Source of the DNA: Xanthoparmelia taractica
Taxonomy: Eukaryota > Ascomycota > Lecanoromycetes > Lecanorales > Parmeliaceae
Reading direction: 5' to 3'
DNA: 64,000 nucleotides
Assembly: GCA_033085395.1 (NCBI GenBank)
Contig: JANQBS010000154.1
Span: forward strand, 31,639 to 95,638
Below, in pieces: positions 21,801-32,184 of the stretch. Under the pieces are notes generated by a model that saw nothing but the letters and a program-made list of their open reading frames with translations, was not told the DNA's origin and did not search any database. Both the position numbers and the translations under genes were made by a program. Each line of letters begins with the position of its first letter. Within the stretch, counting starts at the first letter, position 1.

Positions 21801-22535
21801 ACGTACAGATCTTATTTGAATGCCATATTTGGTATACGCTGGTCCTCTGTTGACGAAAGAGCCACGAATGATAGCCATTGGATAGTTGCGCCGTAAAACG
21901 ATGAGCATCCGTATGAGCTTCTCGATGCCATTGACGATGAAATAGCCTCCCAGTTCTTCGGACTCTTCTTTATGCTGGACCAACTGCGCCGGAGTGTTGT
22001 TTTCGAGATGGCATCGGTTAGTCTTGAGCATTACAGGGATTTGACCCAGGTCTCTAATCGTGTCCTGCCATTCGCCTCCGTTCACGGTGTATTCTACCCT
22101 TGCTCTTAGCTTGCCTCGGTAAGTCGCGTGCCTTTCTCTGCACTCAGCAGGGTAAATTTCTCGATTTTTGGTGCTAAACTTGTTGGTCGGAGGAAGTACA
22201 GATTTCTCCAGGAAGAGCTCTCGTATCCTGACACTGAACCTGTTCCTCTTCTCGCGAGGTCTTCCGTCCTCAAGCCTTTGCGCCCTCCGCTGTGGTGTCT
22301 CCGGTTCACCATCTAGGAAGCTCTTGACCCCAATGTCCCTCAAGCCAGCGTCGAGAAGATTGCTGTTGTCGAAGAGTGCATTGAAGGAGTAGATGTGAGG
22401 ATGGATTGCCTCTGCAAGTGTAGGATAGGGTGTATGGTCCTTGGGCGGGCGTTGGAAGAGCGTCTCCCGCCGTGCGGTGTCAAATTTGGCCGTCCACTGG
22501 GTGTCTGTGGGCAAGGAAGCAGAGGGTGAAGGCAT
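18840..22535 (-). CDS. RPA135: RNA polymerase I second-largest subunit
   Basis: A 1231-residue single-exon protein. The open frame extends 40 codons upstream to a TTG, but the first ATG is at 22535 (MPSPSASLPTDTQW), which matches the usual RPA135 N-terminus and length. Beta-subunit landmarks in order are GGYFIVNGIEKLIRMLIVLR (fork/lobe), SWGFLCPVHTPDGSPCGLLN, NGMNAVVAVISYTGYDMDDA, GDKFSSRHGQKGVCSQKWP near residue 946 (hybrid-binding core), and a C-terminal zinc-binding pair CRGC ... CRRC near 1129-1167. It forms half of the Pol I active-centre cleft in the nucleolus and transcribes 35S rDNA. It is divergent from ARL8 across about 600 bp. Confidence 0.96.
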   Translation of the reverse strand: MPSPSASLPTDTQWTAKFDTARRETLFQRPPKDHTPYPTLAEAIHPHIYSFNALFDNSNLLDAGLRDIGVKSFLDGEPETPQRRAQRLEDGRPREKRNRFSVRIRELFLEKSVLPPTNKFSTKNREIYPAECRERHATYRGKLRARVEYTVNGGEWQDTIRDLGQIPVMLKTNRCHLENNTPAQLVQHKEESEELGGYFIVNGIEKLIRMLIVLRRNYPMAIIRGSFVNRGPAYTKYGIQIRSVRPDQTSQTNVLHYLNDGNVTFRFSWRKNEYLVPVVMILKALVETNDREIFEGLIGFAGSQGTDRTFMTERVELLLRTYKAYNLNGKAKTRAYLGEKFKPVLDLPDEISDLDAGSEFLRKIVLVHLGNVDVTESQNNNKFKMLLFVIRKLYSLVAGECAVDNPDAVSNQEILLPGFLYGMIIKEKIDDWLRSVQSACKEWSLKNDEAKFTDPNFLKDFPIKILKRTNENLGGLLEYFLSTGNLISPTGLDLQQTSGFTVVAEKINFYRFISHFRMVHRGSFFAQLKTTTVRKLLPESWGFLCPVHTPDGSPCGLLNHLAHKCKIITYDLDVSAIPRLLAQLGVSDASGEGRVVVQLDGRILGFCTPKQAHVIGDTLRYWKVEGSHGVPKELEIGYIPNAIGGQYPGVYIFSQASRMVRPVKYLPLDKHDYIGPFEQPFLSVACTDKEIESGESSHVEFDPTNILSIVANQTPFSDFNQSPRNMYQCQMGKQAMGTPGTSIRYRTDNKTYRLQTGQTPVVRPPLYNEYGLDNYPNGMNAVVAVISYTGYDMDDAMILSKSAHERGFGYGTIYKTKIIRLEENQRGNRGRAKSARAITRLFGFAPNSHIPASARSKLDSDGLPHIGAKINEGDPLCASHTVIYDPTKTTLTSYINRDGINTLHKYKDSETAYIEEVRLLGSDTGSEPCQSLSIKLRIPRAPVIGDKFSSRHGQKGVCSQKWPAVDMPFSESGIIPDIIINPHAFPSRMTIGMFIESLAGKAGALHGLSQDSSPWRFSEQDTAGEYFGEQLRLAGYNYHGNEPMYSGITGREFAADIFLGVVFYQRLRHMVNDKFQVRTTGPVTPLTGQPIKGRAKGGGIRVGEMERDALLAHGCAFLLQDRLMGCSDYRREWVCRGCGSFLSTQPTVWGGGMGNKGRGTGVVRCRRCAKRVEELLGQGQKVGMGEEWEDGSGGKWVGGEDTTIVAIPGVLRYLDVELSAMGVKMRFNVGP

Positions 22536-23138
22536 TATTGCTGTGTAGACAAGCGTAATCACAGACTCGGCAGGGAGGAGAGCATCTCTCAAAGAACGTA
22601 CAGCTGTATTCCGTACGATTACATGCAAAAATAATAATGACTCGAAACTAATCAAATTTACGTAAGGTATTTTTGTATTACAAAGTACGGGTACTCATAC
22701 AAGGAGAGTTGGCAAGCGAGCTGCAGGGAACAAGCCGGATCATCTTCCAATTCTGCATTCTGCAACCATGTCCACCACCCGCATTGGCGCCTAAGCAAGG
22801 CCTTTGCAGTTTGCATCACCTGCACATTGGAGAAGAAAAGAGGGTAAGGCAGTGGTGCAGTGAGCGCAATAATAATACCACTCTTGAAATTTTGATGAAT
22901 CTCAATTGAGCTCCCTTATCGAACGCCTGCTTAAGTCTCCTCCGCTACCGTACGAAGTACGAAGTACCTTCGCTACAAATTTACTACTACGACGATAAGG
23001 GCAAAGTCCCCGCCTCCCGCTTGCTTTTTCTGCTCCAGCCTCCGCAACACCAACTCAACCAAGGTTCTGGCAAATCTGCGAAAGGCAACGACGGATTCTT
23101 GACGAACCGCTGCCTCACAACCGTTCACGTGAGAAGCC
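22536..23138. promoter_or_regulatory. Divergent promoter RPA135 / ARL8
   Basis: This region holds two stretches of the recurrent motif: AAAGTACGGGTACTC (22682-22696), and GTACGAAGTACGAAGTACC, a tandem of GTACGAA, at 22950-22968. No RNA gene was seen. Shared control of the two genes is inferred from layout only. Confidence 0.5.
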
Positions 23139-24057
23139 ATGGCCGGCTTTTTCAAAATAATCTATGACTGGCTGTTACGAACCTTCTGGTAAGTCGCTCA
23201 GTAGTATCCTGCTTGGTCAACCGTCCATTTCCACTTCTCCGCAATCCGCCGTAGAAGATGCGCCACCCTGCCAGTTCTAGGACGCGCTGTCCCAGTGGCC
23301 ATCCGTGTATTCAGGGTATAGTTGACATTCTTATTCCATTAGGGCGACGGAGATGGATGTAACCATGATTGGTCTGCAAAACGCTGGCAAGACATCGCTC
23401 CTGCGGGTCCTTGCGGTAAGGGCAAAAGACGATGTATGCGGAGAAACGCTGATGCGATGCGCGCCAGGGCGGAGAGTTTACCATAGAGTAGGTCAATATT
23501 TATTGCTTCAGGTCTCCCGGTCTGACTTCCAACTCCCAAAAGCTCTATTCCCACAGTGGGCTTCAACATGAAACGAGTCCAGAAAGGTCACGTCACCCTC
23601 AAATGGTAGGTGGTTCAATTATCGTTTACATAGTCGACGGTTGGCATGACAGTCCTCTAGCTGGGACCTTGGTGGTCAGCCTAGATTTCGGTCCATGTGG
23701 GAGCGGTACTGTCGAGGTGTCAACGCCATCGTGTAGGTACGCTATCCTATACATTGGTGAGATGATTCTAATATAAACCACAGGTATATCGTGGATGCGG
23801 CAGATAAGGCTGCCATGCCGGTAGCGAGGGAAGAACTCCACGCCTTACTTGGAAAGCCAGTCTTGGATGGAATTCCGCTGCTCGTTTTGGGCAACAAGTC
23901 TGATTTGCCGGATAAGCTTTCGGTCGATGAATTGATCGATGCACTAAACATGAAGGCCATATCGCACCGCGAAGTCAGCTGCTACGGAATCAGTGCCAAG
24001 GAGGAAACGAATCTCGATGCTGTCTTGGAATGGCTGATAAACAAGACAGCCCACTGA
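23139..24057 (+). CDS. ARL8-type small GTPase
   Basis: Six exons give 183 residues: 23139-23188, 23343-23415, 23468-23487 (20 nt), 23543-23605, 23661-23732 and 23784-24057. Introns after the first are 51-55 nt. G1 is GLQNAGKT (27-34), switch I contains DSIPTVGFNM, G3 is WDLGGQ (Gln75), and G4 is NKSD (130-133). There is no Gly2 (the start is MAGFF), so ARF-type myristoylation is absent; ARL8 proteins are instead acetylated at the N-terminus. The switch and interswitch (KGHVTLKCWDLGGQPRFRSM, then ERYCRGVNAIVYIVDAAD) are characteristic of ARL8. In animals ARL8 positions lysosomes; a vacuole or vesicle-transport role in this fungus is inferred. The 20-nt microexon encodes GGEFTI plus two bases and is needed to keep frame. 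Confidence 0.93.
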
Positions 24058-24878
24058 GGAGATCATATATGAGAACTGTATCATCCTAGACGACACCATG
24101 CACGACTGACAATGACATATCGTGGCGAGCTGATTGTTCACGATGGTAACGAAGCAGTGACAAGATGCATGCTAGCAATGCAAAGATGAGTCGGAGCGGC
24201 GCTTTTTCAAACGTTTCCAGGGGATCTTCTTTGGTCTGAATCTTCCAATCCCATCCATGAACGTATGATTGCCTGGGTAGGACGATGTTTGGGGGTTTGC
24301 GGTCAAGCAGCTAAGCGAGCTTGGGGTTTGTTTTGATGATCAGTGCTTCTATGCAAATAAAACTCAGTGCACTTCACCGCCAGAGAAGGTCATCTTCATT
24401 TGCTCTATGTAGAGGAAAGAGGTTGAAGAAGAGAGAAACAGTACACGTCGCAAAAGGACTCATCAACACAAACGGGGAATGCGCTGGCTAGCCGCCCGAA
24501 TCCCTGCCGTATAGCGCGCTAGCGTCCTCGGCACAGATCTAAGCTAGTACGGCTAGTAAGGTAAATCTTAGCTGACAGAGCTAAACTCGTTCCAGTTGGC
24601 CAGATGATTAGATGATGAGCATTGCCCTGCCCTGCTCTAGCGCGGCTTCTACGCCACTTCCATGTAATATCATTCTTCACCACTTGTCTGCCACACAGAG
24701 CCTCACAGACCTTCCATCCCATCCACAGCCTTGACTCAAAGACAGATATAAAGTCGCTCGTCCAGCCCTGATTCTACTCTAAACTTCAAATTTCACCCTT
24801 TCACCCCATCCTCCACTGATCCAACCTTGGACCAACATACCATTTACTGCGCTGACAAACACTCACACCAAGACCACG
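24058..24878. other. Intergenic ARL8 / RCR gene
   Basis: This is the long leader/promoter region of the RCR gene. It contains several short GCTAG-rich inverted motifs between 24485 and 24565. No tRNA or coding unit can be supported. Confidence 0.5.
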
Positions 24879-25565
24879 ATGGCAATTGTCCGTAGATACA
24901 AGTCAGTCGCGCCAGACAGACCTCTTTCGAAGCTGTGGGGTCATTTATGGGGTCAATAAATTAATCTTGGCTTTTAGTAACTGCAATTACTATGACAATA
25001 ATTGCAACTACGGCACCAGCCCTTGGTATAACTGGGGAAGATGGTAGACTGACTGGAAATCCCACGGGCTGGAACTCAGCTGATTGGCGTTAGGGTTGTA
25101 CTTGGTGCAATTGTCATTGGAGCTTTCCTGATTTTCGTCTTGTTCTCGTAAGCCGGCGTTGTTTGTATGGACACTACACGACCAGATCGGTACTGACAGC
25201 TGCTCAGATGTATTACAGCACGCCGACGTCGCCGCCTTGGTCGCTTACCCTACCGGGGAACGGGCTGGGCAGCAGGGGCGCCGCCGCCAGGCCACGGCCC
25301 AGCTCAATACACCGGCGCTCCCCCTCAGCCATATTTTGCCAACAACAACCAAGCACCCCCCGTTTACTCTCCTCCTATCTCAAACCAAGGGTACTATAAT
25401 CGAGGTCACGAACAAAATCAAGGTTACTTTGGAGGTCAACAGCAAGGTGTGGAGTTGCAACCCCCAGAGAATGCATATGCGCCGCAGCGTGGTGGAGATT
25501 CTGTCTACGCACCTCCTGCGGGTCCCCCACCAGGCAAAAAGGGCGGCGATGCAATCATCAGGTAG
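24879..25565 (+). CDS. RCR-domain membrane protein (Congo-red resistance / chitin regulation type)
   Basis: Four exons, 24879-24901 (23 nt), 24978-25043, 25094-25147 and 25208-25565, give 166 residues. A short Asn/Tyr/Cys-rich lumenal N-terminus (CNYYDNNNCNYG, then SPWYNWGRW) precedes one membrane span at 32-51 (VVLGAIVIGAFLIFVLFSCI). A basic stop-transfer run (ARRRRRLGRLPYRGTGW) follows, then a Pro/Gln/Tyr-rich cytosolic tail. PPVY at 99-102 is a PPxY motif of the kind bound by Rsp5-type ubiquitin ligases. Yeast Rcr1/Rcr2 have this architecture and act in plasma-membrane protein trafficking and chitin deposition. The acceptor at 25207 rather than the closer CAG is required by frame (FSCITARRRRR). 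No single long open frame covers this gene. Confidence 0.88.
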
Positions 25566-26476
25566 TCATTGCATGCAAGGCCAGATTAGGACTAAATGAA
25601 TGCAGTCAAGGCGGTGAGAAAGGAGGTGTGGGCATAGTCTTGGACACGCTGAGGCTGCGATGAGGATACGAAGCGTTGCGCGTTTGATGGTAACCTTCAA
25701 GGAGTCTCTGCATTCTATTATAGTGTTTATTGTTACACAACTGCCAATTCTCCACATATAATCATGCCTGAAAGCAGTGTATTACAGAACTTCACGCTAC
25801 AAAATGGTTCATTGAGAAGACTTCACCGTCAACACCAGTCCCCTAATCGCGCCACGTGGCGCGATTACTTCGGACCAGCCAAGGACTAAGGTCTACAACC
25901 GACGACTGCAGCCTTCTGATTTACTCACGGCATTCGGTATCAGGCTTTAATCTAGCTGTTCCTGAGACCAGCACTGAAAATGAGACTGCCCATGCCAGCA
26001 ATCAAAGCGCGGTAGAACTTGGTGGAGGGTTTTCAGACAGGCAGTTTCAGAAATCGCTATTGCTCCCCAGAAAGCCATTCAACCTAGCCTCAAAGCAGGA
26101 GGGTGGCAAATCGGCAATGCAGGCTGACCGATTGCGCGTCTGAAAGTACTTCGTAAGGTAACGGTGAAAAGATAGTTGTAGAAGTAAGTAGCATCAAAGT
26201 TCATTCACGTACTAGTCCTACGCCACAGTGGCAAAAGTGTGGCGGGACAACTCTAAACTTCGCGGCTGCCTATTGACACACAAACAACAGAGGAAAGTTC
26301 AATCCTCTCACACCTTGAGGTACCTACCTTACTTGACTCAGGGCGTTAGTGTTGCAATTTCATTACTATGATCTCACAACGAATCATCTTGCCCAAATTT
26401 TAACATACTCCTCACTGTTATCTTGCAACAAGCATAAGAAGAATACAAAGGTAACGATTAGGTCTAAGCAGACACC
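25566..26476. other. Intergenic RCR gene / Heh
   Basis: There is no supported gene in about 900 bp. Recurrent motif copies are AAAGTACTTCGTAAGG (26143-26158) and AGGTACCTACCTTAC (26321-26335). A short palindrome, CGCGCCACGTGGCGCG, lies at 25848-25863 and could form a hairpin or bind a bHLH factor at its CACGTG core. Confidence 0.5.
25848..25863. promoter_or_regulatory. Perfect 16-bp palindrome with CACGTG core
   Basis: CGCGCCACGTGGCGCG is a complete inverted repeat centred on an E-box. It lies between the RCR gene (3' side) and Heh. Binding by a bHLH regulator is only inferred. Confidence 0.4.
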
Positions 26477-28682
26477 ATGGCTTCAGCAGACGATGAATTT
26501 GCATATCTATCACCGTCTTTCGACCCTACCTCTCTTACCATGCCGCGATTACGAAACATCTTAATGTCACATGACATTCCCTATCCGGCCTCAGCCAAGA
26601 AGCCGCAACTCGTCGAAATCTTTACTCAAGAGCTCAAGCCCAAGGCGCGTAAGATATTAGCTGCTCGAGACAGAGTGAGGCGCACCAGTAAGGGCATTAC
26701 AGACATGCCAGGGAGTCAAGAAGGGACAGCGAAAGGTATTGTCGGCGACGACGCTGGCTCGATGCTACCTCCGCTAGTGCCCGATAGTCCACGACAAAGG
26801 AGGCCACGCAAGAGCACACGCCAGTCCGTGGAGCCGAACATATCAGATACATCCGCCACCACAACAGCACTAAACGGTCGAAGAAGCTCCAGTAAGCACA
26901 CCTTGCAATCGGACACTGAACCAGATTCAGAGCAAACACGTCGAACTGTACGGAAAAGTCGCAAAAGCGAGGATTCATCCGTGGCGAAGGTTCATGATCC
27001 AGAAGAGACACCAGTGCGACCGGCAGCAAGAGGCGGTGTTTTCAGCGATGAGAACCCTTTCCAGAGTGGTAGCTCACCCTTAGCACTAGGTGAGAGCAGA
27101 CGGAAGAGTGGTGGTACAAGCATGGATAAGAGAAAGAGCTCTTCCAGCAGGCGGAGGACTGAAGGGGGTTTATCTTCGCTGAGGCAGCACGATGGAGTAG
27201 TTGTCCCGACTTCCAAGACTTTCGTAATGCCCGTTTCTAGGCTGAAGCAGTCCGCTAGCGAAAACGAGCGGGGATCCGGGATCGAGGCTGGTGAGGAGTT
27301 CACAGCCGAAGAACAGCTCGAGTTGACTAGGGGACGTGCAGCAAACGGCGAAGTTGACATCCTCCCACCTCGGAAGAAGAAACGCGCTCAAAAGTCTCCC
27401 ACCATCCCTAGGTCCGCGCCGTGGGTAATCCTCATGGCTTTGCTTGGAGGCTATGCTACATGGTGGCGTCAGGAAAAGTTAGCTGTTGGTTACTGCGGTA
27501 TTGGCAGACCATCCAAGGTTCTGTCGAATGTCCAAATACCCGAATGGGCGGAGGTGCTGCAACCGACGTGTGAGCCTTGCCCTCAGCACGCGATCTGCTT
27601 TCAGGGAATGGAGACCAGATGTGAGCACGATTTCATTTTGCAGCCACATCCACTGTCTTTAGGCGGACTAGTACCAGTGCCGCCATCTTGTGAGCCGGAT
27701 GGCGAGAAAGTCCGACGGGTAAAAGCTGTAGCCGATAAAGCCGTCGAAGAACTGAGGGAGCGAAGAGCGCAGGCCGAATGTGGTACTTTAAAGGATAGCA
27801 AAGGTAAGAACGTACCTGTGGAGATTGACGAGGCAGAGTTGAAAAAGGAAGTGGGCAAGAAGAGAAGACGGAACATGGACGCTGCAGAGTTCGAAGATTT
27901 GTGGAAGGGTGCCATTGGAGAGATCATTGGCCGAGAAGAGGTGGTTTCCTCTTCCAAAGGGTAAGTCTTCTTCTGCATTGGCCGATCGTCCTGGCATCAC
28001 ATTCGTCTGTGCTCATGATATACATCCACCAACATCTGACCAAACAACTAACCAGATACCTCGTCCCACCCACAGAACACATCTCTACCTCAGCAGCACC
28101 TCCTTCGCCCGCCTCCCACTCTCATGCGCCATCAGAAGATCCGCGCGACTCACGCTGGCAAGATATCGACTCCCTCTTTCCATCATAACCCTTTTCGGAG
28201 CCGTCATCCTCTACATCCGCTCGCTTATCCTCACATCCCGTAGCGACACGGCTCGTGTTCCATTACTAGTCGCCACTACTCTTGATCGTCTCGCCACGCA
28301 AGCGGCTTTGCATGCCAGAGGAGATGCAGCCGAAAGCTGGATCAGTGTGGGGCAGCTGCGTGATGACGTTCTCCGGGATGAATTCAGCGACCGGAGGCGC
28401 GAAAGTATGTGGAAACGAGTACGAGCAGTAGTCGAGAAAAACGCGAATGTAAGAGCCAGCGTTCGGGAAGGCCGGGGTGGGGACGTATCAAAAGTGTGGG
28501 AATGGATTGGCAGTGTGGGCCTCCTTGAGGATGTTACGTGGAGTGGTGGAGCAAAAAAGAGGGTGAGTTTTGGGCCTGCCGTCGACGGGCCGCCTGACGG
28601 TAGGGCAAGTCCCATGGAAGTGGAAGAAGGGCGAAAGATCGTTGAGAAGAGGAAATGGGACGAGGGTAGACCTGTCTACTAA
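26477..28682 (+). CDS. Heh/Src1-type inner nuclear membrane protein (LEM-like, MSC domain)
   Basis: Two exons, 26477-27960 and 28076-28682, give about 696 residues. The N-terminal HeH/SAP-like helix-extension-helix is at 8-60 (LTMPRLRNILMSHDIPYPAS, then KKPQLVEIF). A long Ser/Arg-rich nucleoplasmic linker follows, with basic clusters suited to nuclear import. The first membrane span is near 314-331 (PWVILMALLGGYATWW) and the second near 523-545 (LPLSIITLFGAVILYIRSLI). A Cys-containing lumenal part (CEPCPQHAICFQG) lies between them. The C-terminus is the MSC (Man1-Src1) domain, with SIGQ-like SVGQLRDDVLRDEF, RRRESMWKRVRAVVEKNANV and KVWEWIGSVGLLE. Such proteins tether chromatin and rDNA to the inner nuclear membrane and work with nuclear-pore surveillance. 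The 115-nt intron was set by phase: donor GTAAGT at 27961, acceptor CACAG at 28075. Confidence 0.9.
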
Positions 28683-30070
28683 ATGGGGAAGCGAGCCTTC
28701 GTGAGATTAGCAGAGCAGAAAGAGGCCGCGATTATGGAGGGTGGAAGTCGTTGAAGGCTCCCCCTTATGTTAGGACACGCTTTTCTTTGGAAGCTTGAAG
28801 CAGGACACAGCCGGTACTCCCATTGACGCAGATCTAATTACATATATATTCAGATAGCATTATATTGTATTCAGGTATTGAAATTTCGTCCGTGAACTCA
28901 TAAACGCCCCTTCGTTAGCCCAACCCACTCGCTACTCAATCCAGAGTCTTCATTGCTGTGCCAGCAAAATTCGAGACACATCAGCGTCCGGTCTACCAAA
29001 TTGTACCTTAGCAACTCGGCCATCCATACCTTGCTCACCCCCTTAAAATCAACAATATGATCGCCCGTCTTCCCGGACTGAGCTCAACCAAAAGCGAGTC
29101 CCATTTCTCCTCTAGGCCCTGTAAAAATTTTCATTTTCCGAGGTCCTTCCTCCGATTGGTAATGACATCCGTTGCCCACATCTGTGACACGGGAAGCCCA
29201 CTTGTCAAACTGCCCACTTTGAAGGGTTAGCAACAACTTTTCAACAAACTTCATTATTTTTTGCCTTCAAGTCTTCACTTCCTACCAATATAAGGCTCCA
29301 GAATTATCTTAAGCCACGTGCTCTGCCGTCCGGCTCTTGGAATAGGTTCGACTTTCATCATGCTGGGAATGACCTTGTCAACCTAAGCACAGCTTCACTG
29401 GCTTCAATGCATCTTCCTGACCTGCATCGTGAGCACATGTGATTCTGGATAAATTGGATCTCTATGCTCGAAGCCAGAGCATAGCTCATACTTCACTGCC
29501 ATACCAAGTTATCTGCCTCTTTGCATCTTTGCCGGTTCCTATCCGATTGGGAGACGACGAGTTGCGGTTATTACGATGTCGACGGCAGATGACGCTTCTG
29601 GGGGCCCTGGTAGTATACAGAAAGTACACCCAGCAGCCGGTTTGGGGAGGAACTCTGAAAGTACAATACAGAGCAATTCGAGCAATGTATGGCAATATCT
29701 CATGTCAATTCTCCTGATCCACACAGCTATTTAACCATCCTACCTTCTGTGCATCTATATATCGGCGCGCTCATGGCATCAAGGCTATGGACACCCGATG
29801 AGCTTCTACGTTTAAACTTCTGTGCGTGGTTTATTTTGCTTGTTCTTGGGCTAGTCTTTCGCTCTATACCGTATACCGTGCTTCTAACTCCCATTATTAC
29901 ACATACAGTGACTCAAATACTGACCGTGAAGCGCTTCGGGCTTTAGTCAAATGAGGCTGTGGATCATAGGAATGGGGAACCGCCATTGCAGCAACGAATT
30001 AGGACTGGTATCAGCGGTATCAGCCCCTTGACATTGATACCAATCCAGGCGGGGCGGCTGATTTTTTGAG
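28683..30070. other. Intergenic Heh / trehalase; may contain missing 5' trehalase exons
   Basis: About 1.4 kb with no confident gene. A frame starting at ATG 29576 (MSTADDASGGPGSIQKVHPA and onward, Ser/Gly-rich) runs to about 29680 and has a possible GTATGG donor; it could be a first exon but cannot be joined to the trehalase with confidence. An 85-codon hydrophobic frame ending at 29946 has no family support. Confidence 0.4.
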
Positions 30071-32184
30071 CTACATAAAGATCAAGTCACAACCCCAAAA
30101 AGGAAGCTAGTAGTAGCCGTGAACACTACAAAAGAAGATCTCCTACGGAGGGAGGATACAGATGGGGACGGGTTGATAACTGTCGATGACCGCGGACCAA
30201 AGGTTAAATCTTATCCTTCCTAGATGAAGACCGCGAAGATGCTAATCTCATTCCTTATATGAAGTCTTTCTTCCTGAGGTCACAGCGGTACCCTGGAACT
30301 GAAGAGGTTGAGGTCAAAGGTACGTATCATCTAGCGAATCTCCTGCAAGAACTGTTTTTGGCACACGAGAAGGGGAAGGAGTATTTGGAAGTCGACTTGG
30401 AAAGAATTGCCGAGGAACCAGTTGATCGTCTTCAGCGGTTGATTCGAACCCGCTGGTGGGACAAATTGAAACGGAACATTGATAGCTCTGGCATCGACGT
30501 TGCAGCGAGGGATCCCAAGACCCGCGAAGCTGCGGAGTCTCACCCAAGAATTTACGTTCCCCGTGGCCTTCCACTCCAGTACGATTATTATTCAAAGCTT
30601 GCACGAGAAACGCCAGACATGAAATTGGACGTGCAATGGCTTCCGGAAAATGATATCACGGCCAACTTCATCAGAAGCTTGAACGATAAGCCTGGCATTC
30701 TGGCGCTTGAGATGGAAGCAAAATACTCGAACGGACGCGAAGAACTCTTAGGACTTCCGTTCGTGGTTCCTGGAGGACGGTTCAATGAGCTTTATTATTG
30801 GGATAGCTATTTCTGTGCTACGGCAATGATAAATACACATCCAGATGTTGTCAAGTCGATCCTACGACATTTCATATTCGAAATCAAACACTATGGCAAA
30901 GTACTCAATGCCAACCGTTCGTACTATCTTGGCAGAGCGCAACCCCCTTTCCTTACAGATCTAGCTTTGAGAAACTACCAAGCGACTAAACATGAGCCCG
31001 GATCTCAGGATATTCTCAGGCTGGCAATCCTTGCTGCAATAAAAGAGTATCACAGCTACTGGATGACGGCTCCGAGATACGACGAAGGCTCTGGGCTTAC
31101 CAGGTACAGGCCCATTGGGTTTGGTATCCCCCCAGAAGTTGAATCCACGGCTTTTGATCACATATTGGAACCTTATGCCGAGAAGCACAACATGACGATC
31201 ACTGAGGTTGGAGAGGCATACACCAACGGCGAAATTCAAGAGCCTGAGCTGGACACGTTTTTCCTTCATGACAGAGCGCTCAGGGAGAGTGGCCATGACA
31301 CGTCGAATCGGTTTGTGGGAGTTTGCGCGGACTTGGCAACGATAGATCTGAATTGTCTGCTCTATCGATACGAAACGGATATTGCGGAGGTGATTCGGAC
31401 CATCTTTGATGACACCCTCCAAATACCCGCTGATTTTTGTGCTCCTGGTCAGGCCGTGGACCGATTCGAGTCATCAGCTGTTTGGGAATTCTCTGCAAAA
31501 AGGAGAAGAGAATCAATTGATCGGTATCTGTGGAATGAAGAGAAAGGTCTCTACTTTGACCACAACACAATAACTGGGAAGCAAACTGAGCATGAGACCG
31601 TGACAAGTCTCTGGGCTCTTTGGTGTGGGGTAGCTAGTCCGCATCAAGCGGCTCTGCTTGTCGAGAAAGGCCTACCAAGGTTCGAATGTGTGGGCGGACT
31701 CTCTTCGAATACAGAGACCTCTCGTGGTCCAGTCAATGCAGCGAATCCACAAAAGCAATGGGACTATCCCAATGGCTGGGCTCCTCATCAAATTCTAGCT
31801 TGGGATGGTTTGAAAAGATACGGTTATCACAAGGAGGCCGAGAGACTCGCCTACCGCTGGCTTCACATGATGACAAAGGTTTTCGTGGATTACAACGGTA
31901 CTGTGGTGGAGAAATACGACGTTACGCAGCTCAAAAGCCCACATAAAGTGGGGGCAGAGTATGGTAATCAGGGGCTGAACTTCAAGTATGCTCCAGAGGA
32001 AGGGTGAGTCGATTGATTCCGTTCGAGATGTCTAGATACACGAATACTGATATCAGGTTATAGGTTCGGGTGGACAAACGCAAGTTACCTGCATGGCCTC
32101 TCTTTCCTCGGCCTGGATGCCAGACGCGCTTTGGGAATTGGTGCACCTTATGAAGTCTACGATAAAGGTGATCAAAGTGCGTGA
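30071..32184 (+). CDS. Neutral trehalase (5' end unresolved)
   Basis: Supported coding blocks are about 30071-30202, 30265-32003 and 32064-32184 (at least 660 residues). It hydrolyses cytosolic trehalose to two glucose units. The first block carries KRKLVVAVNTTKEDLLRRED and the EF-like calcium site DTDGDGLITVDDRGPK that marks neutral trehalases. The family signatures are PGGRFNELYYWDSY and QWDYPNGWAP. The C-terminus continues GFGWTNASYLHGLSFLGLDA. The 62-nt intron 30203-30264 (donor GTTAAA, branch GCTAAT) was chosen because it restores exactly the usual spacing between GPK and the KGTYHLANLLQEL helix. The usual segment there with GTA(S/G)SNG is replaced by SFFLRSQRYPGTEEVEV. The usual N-terminus with PKA-type RRxS sites was not found: an in-frame stop at 30059-30061 means at least one more upstream exon or a decayed 5' end. 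Confidence 0.8.

Noticed and set aside
22536..22655. 40-codon N-terminal extension of RPA135
   Set aside because: It begins at TTG; MPSPSASLPTDTQW at 22535 is the first ATG and gives the usual length.
25159..25599. 146-codon plus-strand open frame
   Set aside because: It is a shifted frame over the last exon of the RCR-domain gene; the correct frame gives the Pro/Gln/Tyr-rich tail after the membrane span.
29689..29946. 85-codon hydrophobic frame upstream of the trehalase
   Set aside because: It has membrane-like composition but no family resemblance and no neighbouring support.
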